A DNA stretch of 64,000 nt. Source: Flammeovirgaceae bacterium UBA5008. GTDB lineage: Bacteria > Bacteroidota > Bacteroidia > Cytophagales > Cyclobacteriaceae. The notes beneath the pieces were generated by a model that ran no database searches, was not told where the DNA came from, and saw nothing but the letters and a program-made list of their open reading frames with translations. The stretch lies in the NCBI GenBank assembly GCA_002398365.1, contig DGYK01000063.1, positions 441,864-505,863 on the forward strand. The letters run 5' to 3'. Positions 16,998 to 24,060 of this stretch are shown piece after piece; position 1 is the stretch's first letter, and each line of letters opens with the position of its first letter. The translations under genes were made by a program, and so were the position numbers.

Positions 16998-17015
16998 TCC
17001 CGATAGCTATCGGGA
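16998..17015. repeat. 18-bp perfect palindrome between the two permease genes
   Basis: TCCCGATAGCTATCGGGA is fully self-complementary. It lies in the 70-bp gap between the two permease genes, the only sizeable gap in that part of the operon. It has no T tract, so it is not a classic terminator. It looks like a short dispersed (REP-like) palindrome inserted in the operon; copies elsewhere in the genome would confirm this. Confidence 0.7.
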
Positions 17016-17039
17016 CGGTTCATTAAACGATTGGTCTGT

Positions 17040-18158
17040 ATGAGAATACTGCGGATTTTACTCGAGAAAGAATTTCGGCAAATATTCCGGGATCCAGCCA
17101 TCCTGCGAATCATCTTCATGATGCCCATGATTCAGTTGCTCGTGTTGCCCATGGCTGCCGACTATGAAATTAAAAATGTGAATGTGGCCGTAGTGGATTT
17201 AGATCACTCCACCTATTCCATCCAACTGGTTAACAAAGTAAAAGCATCCGGCTATTTCAATCTGGTCGATTACAACGAGTCGTTTGAGAAATCTTTGGAA
17301 TACGTAGAACACGATCAGGCAGACATCGTCTTGCAAATTCCGGCTTCCTTCGAAAAAGATTTAGTACGCGAAGACAAGGCCACATTATTCATGGCGCTCA
17401 ATGCCATCAACGGAGTGAAAGCAAACCTAGGTGGCGCCTACCTGCGAAGCATCATCAACGACTTTAATCGCGAGGTGCGCCTCGATTGGGTGCAACTTCC
17501 GCGTGTCAATCCGCAGCCCACATTTCAGATTTCATCCATCAACTGGTTCAATCCGCTGATGAATTATAAAATATTTATGGTGCCGGGAATTTTGGTGGTG
17601 CTCGTAACCATGGTGGGCTCGTTTCTTACGGCACTCAACATCGTCAAAGAAAAAGAAGTAGGCACTATCGAACAAATCAACGTGACGCCTATTCATAAGT
17701 ATCAATTTATTCTCGGCAAGCTCATTCCATTTTGGGTGTTGGGTTTAACTACACTCAGCATCGGTTTAACTTTAGAGTGGATTTTTTATGGCATTGTTCC
17801 GGTAGGCAACCTTTCTACCATTTATATTTTCGCAGCCGTTTATTTGCTGGGTGTGTTGGGTCTGGGATTATTGATTTCCACGTATGCGCAGACGCAACAG
17901 CAAGCCATGCTCATCTCGTTTTTCTTGATCATGATTTTTATTTTGCTAGGCGGATTGTACACCTCCATTGAGAGCATGCCTGTGTGGGCGCAGGTGTTCA
18001 CCAAATTCAATCCGGTATCGTACTTTATTGAAGTCATTCGGATGGTGGTGTTGAAAGGAAGTACCTTGTACGACATTCGTTTTCACTTAATGGCCGCGGC
18101 TGCCTTTGCGGTAGTTCTCAACTCGTGGGCTATTGTGAATTACAAAAAGAGGAGCTGA
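17040..18158 (+). CDS. ABC-2 exporter permease (second)
   Basis: A 372-residue permease, start ATG 17040 (in-frame TTG at 17031 is less likely). It has the same topology as the first permease: N-terminal helix, periplasmic domain (about 45-165), and five C-terminal helices with IVKEKEVGTIEQINVTP at about residues 205-222. Identity to the first permease is recognisable but low, in keeping with an ancient duplication. It is the last gene of the efflux operon. The substrate is unknown; YbhFSR-type pumps export cationic drugs. Confidence 0.92.
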   Translation: MRILRILLEKEFRQIFRDPAILRIIFMMPMIQLLVLPMAADYEIKNVNVAVVDLDHSTYSIQLVNKVKASGYFNLVDYNESFEKSLEYVEHDQADIVLQIPASFEKDLVREDKATLFMALNAINGVKANLGGAYLRSIINDFNREVRLDWVQLPRVNPQPTFQISSINWFNPLMNYKIFMVPGILVVLVTMVGSFLTALNIVKEKEVGTIEQINVTPIHKYQFILGKLIPFWVLGLTTLSIGLTLEWIFYGIVPVGNLSTIYIFAAVYLLGVLGLGLLISTYAQTQQQAMLISFFLIMIFILLGGLYTSIESMPVWAQVFTKFNPVSYFIEVIRMVVLKGSTLYDIRFHLMAAAAFAVVLNSWAIVNYKKRS

Positions 18159-18288
18159 TGTTCACTTTCGTCCAGTAAATCTGTTCACTATTATACAATC
18201 GTGCACTGTGCGAACGCGAAATCAAAGTGTTTTCAAGCTTTTTTAGTTGAGAACGATTTTTGAGGAATGTTGAATAAAGAATTCTACT

Positions 18289-18618
18289 ATGAGCCGCTCC
18301 ACATCAACCTCTACCTCGTTAGCCACCATTATTTTGTTAGTCATCACCTTTCCGATTTGGTTTTCGGTTGGTGCCGGACTTTTTGGAGCAGCCGTGGGCA
18401 TCATCGGTGCGTTGTTTGGCGTGTTGGTCGCCATCATTGGAATTTGTTTTGCGGTGATAGCAGTACCTTTCAAATTACTGTTTGGCTGGGGCGATGATTG
18501 GGGCTGGCACTCCGATATTGACTTACCATTCTTTCATACCAACAATGGCTTTCTAGTTTTAATTCTGGTGGCCGTTGTGATTGTTCTAATCCAAAAAAGA
18601 AAATCTCCTGCGAGATGA
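18289..18618 (+). CDS. Small membrane protein of unknown function
   Basis: A 109-residue protein with a short Ser/Thr-rich N-terminus, two or three closely spaced Gly/Ala/Val-rich hydrophobic segments (about 11-65), an Asp/Trp-rich loop (GWGDDWGW, about 67-74) and a final helix (about 88-103) ending in a basic tail. I do not recognise a family. It has a good ATG start and lies 130 bp beyond the efflux operon. It may be expressed on its own. Confidence 0.6.
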   Translation: MSRSTSTSTSLATIILLVITFPIWFSVGAGLFGAAVGIIGALFGVLVAIIGICFAVIAVPFKLLFGWGDDWGWHSDIDLPFFHTNNGFLVLILVAVVIVLIQKRKSPAR

Positions 18619-18690
18619 GTTCTCACCAACAGACAGAAGATTTAACTAAAATGCCTCTATGCGCCTTAAGTGCCTAAGTGGTAAAAAGAC

Positions 18691-19680
18691 TCAATTAATC
18701 TTCTGATTGATTTTATACGCCTGAATATGGTTGCGCAGCGCATCTTGCCAGCTAAGGTCGGCATCCCATTTGTTGCCCAGAAATACATTGCCGTATTCAA
18801 TGTTTTTGAAATAAAATTTATAGATCACCTGATCGGAAGGGATCGTTTTGATCTGAATTTCATCATTCACAAAAACAGCGGATGGCAACGAACGTGCCAC
18901 CTGTGTAACGTCATATCCTAAAATTTCTTTGGCTACTTTTCCACGGGCATGCACAAAGCGCAGAATAGACCGAAAGCCTTTTGAATAAAGAGATTCTTCG
19001 GTGGCATCGGGCTCAACCAATTCATATTTCAACGGAAAGTTGGCTTTCAGATAAGCTTCTAACTCAGCATCATCAGATGCATTGCCAAATTTTGGAATGG
19101 CCGTTTTAAATGATTTCACCTCCACCGAAAAAGTTTCATTCATTCGGCCGGTGAAAGGATTGATTGTAATATCCATCTCCGGTAAATCGTTGATTAGAAA
19201 ATTTTGCTTTTTGAGATTGCTCACAGCAAAACGATAAACCGTTCGAAGTAATTCATTCAACGAAACATTCTCTTGTTTCCAGGCGACACTATTGGCATCA
19301 ACCAAATCTTTCTTCCCATTAAAAGAACAGAAAATTAGCCGATACCCTTTTTCATCTTTTTGGAACAGAATTAAAAATTTGATACCTCGGTTAGTGAGAT
19401 AGCTCGCATAGGCCTTGCGCACATCATGACCCGCCAACATACGATGAATGTCAAAATAGGCTACCGCATCAATTCCCGTTTGTTGAAAGAAACTTTGGCA
19501 CTCATCTAAATCTTTTTGTGGTATGGAGCTTTGAAACAAAACAACTGATCGGGTGGAAAGTAACTCAGCAGGAATGGAGGAAGCGTACGTGAGTCGAGCC
19601 AACAATTCCTTTTCTTCCAACGATTGGGCGAAAGCAGGGCTTACTAATAACAGAGCAAATAGAAAATAAAAGTAACGCAC
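18691..19680 (-). CDS. Secreted hypothetical protein
   Basis: A 329-residue product with a signal peptide ending at AFAQ (residue 19). No known domain is recognised. The first third looks alpha/beta, with STRSVVLFQSS and GIKFLILFQKDEKGYRLI strands, reminiscent of a nucleotide-free Rossmann-like or TIR-like layering, but no motif supports an activity. The C-terminal part is mixed. It is a monocistronic gene between a small membrane protein and a Rieske gene on the same strand. Confidence 0.75.
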   Translation of the reverse strand: MRYFYFLFALLLVSPAFAQSLEEKELLARLTYASSIPAELLSTRSVVLFQSSIPQKDLDECQSFFQQTGIDAVAYFDIHRMLAGHDVRKAYASYLTNRGIKFLILFQKDEKGYRLIFCSFNGKKDLVDANSVAWKQENVSLNELLRTVYRFAVSNLKKQNFLINDLPEMDITINPFTGRMNETFSVEVKSFKTAIPKFGNASDDAELEAYLKANFPLKYELVEPDATEESLYSKGFRSILRFVHARGKVAKEILGYDVTQVARSLPSAVFVNDEIQIKTIPSDQVIYKFYFKNIEYGNVFLGNKWDADLSWQDALRNHIQAYKINQKIN

Positions 19681-19747
19681 GAATTAATTTAATTGTGTAA
19701 TTGAACGCAATATAACGACTACTATTGTTCTATAATCAAAATCTCCA

Positions 19748-20068
19748 TTAAACGCCAATCCACAAACCATCTTCCCTTTCTTGAACAGGAAATATTTCCA
19801 AATCCCGGCATCGCTCACCGCATTCTCGACCTGTTTGGATGTTGAAGCGATAGCCATGCCACGGGCAAACAATTTCTCCCAAGTAATTGATGGATCCTTT
19901 ATGCAGCGCTTCGCCATTGTGAGAACATTTGTTTTCAAATGCATAGAGAACGTTTTGACGCAGCACAATGCAAATTACCTTTCCCCGCACTTCTATTCGG
20001 TGAGGTACATTTTCACGTAATTTAGATTGAACTTCTTCTTGCGAACTAAAAATCTTAATCCACTCCAT
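19748..20068 (-). CDS. Rieske [2Fe-2S] ferredoxin-like protein
   Basis: A 106-residue protein starting at ATG 20068. Both cluster-binding boxes are present: CSHNG (Cys-x-His) at about residues 47-51 and CPWHGY (Cys-x2-His) at about 68-73. It is the size of stand-alone Rieske ferredoxins, such as the NirD or biphenyl-dioxygenase ferredoxin type. No oxygenase or nitrite reductase partner is nearby, so its electron partner is unknown. It is divergent from the M20 amidohydrolase with a 64-bp shared upstream region. Confidence 0.9.
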   Translation of the reverse strand: MEWIKIFSSQEEVQSKLRENVPHRIEVRGKVICIVLRQNVLYAFENKCSHNGEALHKGSINYLGEIVCPWHGYRFNIQTGRECGERCRDLEIFPVQEREDGLWIGV

Positions 20069-20078
20069 AAAAATTAAG

Positions 20079-20109
20079 TTTGGCGGGGCGCTTCTTTTAT
20101 TTACCTTCA
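20079..20109 (+). promoter_or_regulatory. Candidate promoter of the M20 amidohydrolase gene
   Basis: TTTG at 20079-20082, 19 bp, then TACCTTCA at 20102-20109 (TAnnTTTG with two mismatches). This would put the start of transcription about 15-20 nt before the ATG at 20133. Fit to the Bacteroidota consensus is moderate. Confidence 0.4.
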
Positions 20110-20132
20110 AGTCGATAACCCTCAAAATTACA

Positions 20133-21440
20133 ATGAAGAACCTTTACATTCTCGTATTCACATTACTTGTTACCATCGGAACACAAGCTCAGGTTAATCC
20201 GAAGCTACAAGCTAAGCTAGACCTTCAGGCAAAGGAGATTGAAGAAAAGATGATCGGTTGGCGCAGGCACTTGCACCAATATCCAGAGCTTTCCAATCGT
20301 GAAACAAAAACAGGTGCTTACATTGTAGCACACTTAAAGTCATTGGGCATTGAAGTACAATACCCGGTAGCCAAAACGGGTGTGGTGGGAATTTTGAAGG
20401 GAGACAAACCCGGGCCGGTAATTGCACTCCGTGCCGATTTGGATGGCCTGCCTGTTACAGAACGTAGCGCGTTGCCTTTTGCATCTAAAGAAAAAGTTAT
20501 TTTCAACGGACAAGAAACCGGAGTGATGCATGCCTGCGGCCACGATTCACACATGGCGATGTTGATGGCCGTAGCGGAAATCTTATCAAAAAACAAAAGC
20601 GAATTGAAAGGCACGGTGAAGTTTTTCTTTCAACCCGCAGAAGAAGGTGGCTTGCCAAGTGATGGCATGTCGGGAGCAGAGTTGATGATCAAAGAAGGTG
20701 TGATGGAAAACCCGAAAGTAGATGTGGTGTTTGGTTTGCACATTCAATCGCTAACGCCCAGTGGAAAAATTGCATTGAAGCCGGAAGGATTGATGGCAGC
20801 GGTGGATGGTTTAAACATTAAAGTGAATGGCAAGGGAGCGCACGGTGCTACTCCGTGGGATGGTGTTGATCCGATTATGATTTCGAGTCAAATTATTACC
20901 GGATTGCAAACTATAGTCAGTCGTCAGTCGGAATTGACGAAAGCCGGTGTTGTGATCACAATAGGAAGTATTCATTCCGGAAACAGAGGAAACATCATTC
21001 CGGAAACGGCTACGATGGAAGGAACCATCCGCACGTTTGATGTTTCCATGCAGGCAAAAGTCCATGAAAAAATAAAACAGACCGTATCAAAAATTGCAGA
21101 GTCAGCCGGTGCTACTGCCGAAGCGAATATCAGCCGTGGCTACCCGGTCACGTACAACGATCCAGCATTAACTGCGATGATGATGCCCAGTTTGCAACGT
21201 GCAGCAGGAAAAGAAAATGTAATTCCAACACCGGCCGTAACCATGGCTGAAGATTTTTCTTTCTTTCAGCAAAAAGTGCCTGGTGTGTTTTTCTTTCTCG
21301 GTGCCTACCCTACCGATGTAAAGTTGGAGAAGCAGCCCGTTCATCACACCGCAGATTTTATGATTGACGAAAAATCATTTGTAACAGGTGTGAAAGCACT
21401 GCTCGCGCTGACTACAGATTATATGTATATGAAAAAATAA
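20133..21440 (+). CDS. Secreted M20 family metallo-amidohydrolase
   Basis: A 435-residue protein with a signal peptide ending at QAQ (residue 20). M20D hallmarks are visible: ADLDGLPV at about 101-108, HACGHDSHMAML with metal ligands C135 and H137 at about 133-144, FQPAEEG at about 172-178, and a lid domain (GKGAHGATPWDG near 235). Relatives hydrolyse N-acyl amino acids, hippurate or indole-acetyl-amino acids. Export to the periplasm suggests scavenging of amidated amino acids. The following propeller gene starts 6 bp after the stop, so they are probably one transcript. Confidence 0.92.
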   Translation: MKNLYILVFTLLVTIGTQAQVNPKLQAKLDLQAKEIEEKMIGWRRHLHQYPELSNRETKTGAYIVAHLKSLGIEVQYPVAKTGVVGILKGDKPGPVIALRADLDGLPVTERSALPFASKEKVIFNGQETGVMHACGHDSHMAMLMAVAEILSKNKSELKGTVKFFFQPAEEGGLPSDGMSGAELMIKEGVMENPKVDVVFGLHIQSLTPSGKIALKPEGLMAAVDGLNIKVNGKGAHGATPWDGVDPIMISSQIITGLQTIVSRQSELTKAGVVITIGSIHSGNRGNIIPETATMEGTIRTFDVSMQAKVHEKIKQTVSKIAESAGATAEANISRGYPVTYNDPALTAMMMPSLQRAAGKENVIPTPAVTMAEDFSFFQQKVPGVFFFLGAYPTDVKLEKQPVHHTADFMIDEKSFVTGVKALLALTTDYMYMKK

Positions 21441-21446
21441 TCGTCT

Positions 21447-22307
21447 ATGAAGTTTTTACTCTCTTTGGTTGTGTTGGTAAGCTCAGGTTTGTACGCCCAA
21501 ACCGGCTCCGAAATTTTTCTTTTCGATTTACAGAGCAAGAAAGCGAAGCTCACACTTTCTAATCCAAAGAATATAACCAATCATACGGGCTACGACAATC
21601 AGCCGTCATTTCATTCGGAGAAACCACTGATTTATTATTCTTCATTCAATGACGATGGCCGATCAGACATCAAAATTTTCAATTATAAAACTGGTGAGAC
21701 GACTAATCTTACTAACACCTCAGAGAGAGAATATTCACCAACCCTTACACCCGATAAGCAATTTATCTCTTGTATCATACAGCGCGATAATAATGCGCAG
21801 GATTTAGGGAAATATCCGGTGGAGGGCGGACAGCCATCCGTAATCATCGATAACTTAATTGTTGGCTACCATGCGTGGATCGATGACACCCGATTGCTCC
21901 TTTTTGTTTTGGGTGAACCACAAACATTGAGACTATATGATACAAAAACCAAAAGCGATAAAATTCTAGCAGAAAAAATTGGTCGGTCACTGCATGCAAT
22001 TCCCGGCCAGAATGCGATGAGTTTTGTTCATAAAGTTTCTGACAGTGAGTGGATCATCAAACGATTTGATAAAACCACTGGAGCCATAACCGATATCGCG
22101 ACAACGTTGCCCGGTCGGGAAGATTTGTGTTGGACACCTGATGGTAAAATTATCATGAGTGATGGCTCAAAGATTTATTCGCTTGATCCAGCTAAAGAAA
22201 AGAAATGGCTCGAAATTCCAATGCCGTTAAACGAAAAAATCAAAGGCATTACCCGATTGGCCATTAATAAAAAGGGAACTCAGTTGGCCGTGGTTGTGGC
22301 AGAGTAG
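21447..22307 (+). CDS. Secreted TolB-like/PD40 beta-propeller protein
   Basis: A 286-residue protein with a signal peptide ending at LYAQ. The remainder looks like a six-bladed PD40/WD40-like propeller: repeated YDNQPSFHSE, EYSPTLTPDKQFI and DLCWTPDGKII type strands. Such domains bind peptides or sugars or sit next to peptidases. No catalytic domain is fused. It follows the M20 amidohydrolase at 6 bp and may act with it in the periplasm. Confidence 0.8.
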   Translation: MKFLLSLVVLVSSGLYAQTGSEIFLFDLQSKKAKLTLSNPKNITNHTGYDNQPSFHSEKPLIYYSSFNDDGRSDIKIFNYKTGETTNLTNTSEREYSPTLTPDKQFISCIIQRDNNAQDLGKYPVEGGQPSVIIDNLIVGYHAWIDDTRLLLFVLGEPQTLRLYDTKTKSDKILAEKIGRSLHAIPGQNAMSFVHKVSDSEWIIKRFDKTTGAITDIATTLPGREDLCWTPDGKIIMSDGSKIYSLDPAKEKKWLEIPMPLNEKIKGITRLAINKKGTQLAVVVAE

Positions 22308-22326
22308 ATAGTTGAACTGGCAGATT

Positions 22327-22983
22327 TTACTTTTCGCAAAACGCTCCTTTCGCGATATACAGTTTTTTAAAATCCAACTCCAACAGACCTTCGCGAACAG
22401 CGGGGTCTTTCTCAACCGCCTCTTTGCTAAAGTCTCCTTTCACAATCCAGATGCCACCTTCGGTATCTCCGTAAGTTCCTTCCGCAATCGTATTGCCGTC
22501 TTTCATCAGTTCTTTCACATAGCGATCGTGTTTGCCAAATAACTCAGGCGCATCTTGGACGTTGAACTTCGCGATGTTGGGAATGAAACGCACGAATGAA
22601 TACATCACCATTTGAAATGGCTCACTTGCTGTACAAATGCCACCAGCACGAGGTGTGTATGTGAGCATCTCCAATCGCCAGCGATTTGCCTGAATGCCGG
22701 GATCGCCTTTAAGCCATTCTTCTACTTCAGCACGATTCGTGGTGTTGAAAACAAAAATTCCGCCACCGCCTTCAAAAGGTCCTGCCGCCAGCAACTTTCC
22801 TTCTTTAGCCATTTTGTTGATGTTGGCCATGTGGCCTTCCATTAGCTTATCAACTTCTGCTTTGGGTAATTCAGGTAAATCAGTTCGTTTGTGAAGAAAC
22901 ACAAAAATGTGCGAGGTAGCCTTTTGAGCACAGAGAGAGCCACTGGTAGCCAGAAGCACGATCAAAATCAAAATTTTTTTCAT
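22327..22983 (-). CDS. Exported protein with two YCII-like domains
   Basis: A 218-residue product with a signal peptide ending at SLCAQ (residue 19-20). Two YCII (YciI-like, ferredoxin-fold) domains follow at about residues 24-110 and 125-215. Each has a hydrophobic strand, a helix with E-x(2)-K-L-x-EGHMANINKM or RYVKELMKDG, and a gly-rich A-x-GP or A-E-G-TYGD step before a GGI-x-V strand. YciI-like domains are usually cytosolic single-domain enzymes or regulators, so a secreted tandem form is unusual. The function is unknown. Confidence 0.8.
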   Translation of the reverse strand: MKKILILIVLLATSGSLCAQKATSHIFVFLHKRTDLPELPKAEVDKLMEGHMANINKMAKEGKLLAAGPFEGGGGIFVFNTTNRAEVEEWLKGDPGIQANRWRLEMLTYTPRAGGICTASEPFQMVMYSFVRFIPNIAKFNVQDAPELFGKHDRYVKELMKDGNTIAEGTYGDTEGGIWIVKGDFSKEAVEKDPAVREGLLELDFKKLYIAKGAFCEK

Positions 22984-23072
22984 GTGTTAATAATTGCTTT
23001 TTAGGGGGCACATGGAATCGCTTGAGTTATCATCACATTGATTGTAGAACTTCTTAATAGCGATTTCACAAC

Positions 23073-23993
23073 CTATTTTTGTTTGCCGATGATTAATACA
23101 CCAACTAAGATCAGTAAAGTTCCGGCCAATTGCCAGAAGGTAATTGCCTCTCCTAAAAAAATATTAGCCAGAACAATAGTAGACACCGGGCCAACACTTC
23201 CTACAATGGCAGTGTTGTCCGATCCCATACGATTAATGGCGGCTGTAACCAAATACGAAGGAATTACGGTAGAAAAAACAGCCATCAAGAAACTATAGAC
23301 ATACACCAGTGGAGGCAAATGAAACAGCGAGACATTGCTGAACAGAGCAAAATGTAAAAACACACCCACTGAAGCAAAGCTCATCGCGTAGCTATTAAAT
23401 TTCGAAGCGCCTACTTGTGGAATCAATCGCCCGCTGCCAACAATATATGCAGCATAGGTAAAGGCACAAATGAAAATATACAAAGAGCCCAACAAGAAAT
23501 TATTGTTTTGCGGTGCACTCCAATCGGTTTCACTGATGAATGCGACAGCAAGACCGACATACGTGATTGCCACCGCCAGCCACTGCAACGGTTTTATTTT
23601 CACTTTGAAAATTGCAGCCGACATTAGTAAAACCAGTGTGGGATAGACAAATAAAATCAGCCGCTCGATGCCAGCAGAAACATAGGCCAATCCGAGAAAG
23701 TCGAGCAAGCTGCTGATGTAATAACCCAAGCAACCAATGATGGCAATGTAAGCCCATTGGCGTGGAGTGAATTTGGTGTTGGTTGCTTTGCTCGAGGAAA
23801 TGACAGCAGCACCTACAAAAAACGGAACAGAGAAAATCATGCGCCATGCGAGCAATGTCAGCGCATCGATCTGTGTATCGCGATAAGCAAGTTTTACAAA
23901 AATGGCTTTGGTGGAAAAACAAACGGCACCTAGCAGAGCCAATAAGATCCCTTGAACTAGCTGTTGATTCGATTTTATGGAAGCAGTTTTCAC
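23073..23993 (-). CDS. EamA/DMT-superfamily transporter
   Basis: A 306-residue inner-membrane protein with ten hydrophobic helices in two EamA repeats (about 14-150 and 165-300). Repeat landmarks are AVCFSTKAIFVKLAYR in the first helix of copy one and the APLxxxLLAxLFLGE-like STIVLANIFLGEAI near residue 275 in copy two. DMT transporters export amino acids, purines or other metabolites; the substrate here cannot be assigned. It stands as a single gene. Confidence 0.9.
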   Translation of the reverse strand: MKTASIKSNQQLVQGILLALLGAVCFSTKAIFVKLAYRDTQIDALTLLAWRMIFSVPFFVGAAVISSSKATNTKFTPRQWAYIAIIGCLGYYISSLLDFLGLAYVSAGIERLILFVYPTLVLLMSAAIFKVKIKPLQWLAVAITYVGLAVAFISETDWSAPQNNNFLLGSLYIFICAFTYAAYIVGSGRLIPQVGASKFNSYAMSFASVGVFLHFALFSNVSLFHLPPLVYVYSFLMAVFSTVIPSYLVTAAINRMGSDNTAIVGSVGPVSTIVLANIFLGEAITFWQLAGTLLILVGVLIIGKQK

Positions 23994-24060
23994 AGATTGA
24001 CAATTGATAGTTTAGAATTGGCAAACAATTCTGTGATTCTTTCCATTACTAATTTACAAG

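Noticed and set aside
18159..18189. Direct repeat TGTTCACT at 18159 and 18182
   Set aside because: Only 8 bp with 23-bp spacing in AT-rich DNA; chance cannot be excluded and there is no nearby regulator gene.
18267..18497. 76-codon frame over the small membrane protein gene
   Set aside because: It is a shifted frame of 18289-18618, rich in His/Trp/Cys without structure; the 18289 frame has clear hydrophobic segments.
19684..19968. 94-codon frame overlapping the Rieske gene
   Set aside because: Same strand, different frame, and the Rieske frame carries both cluster motifs. The alternative has no pattern.
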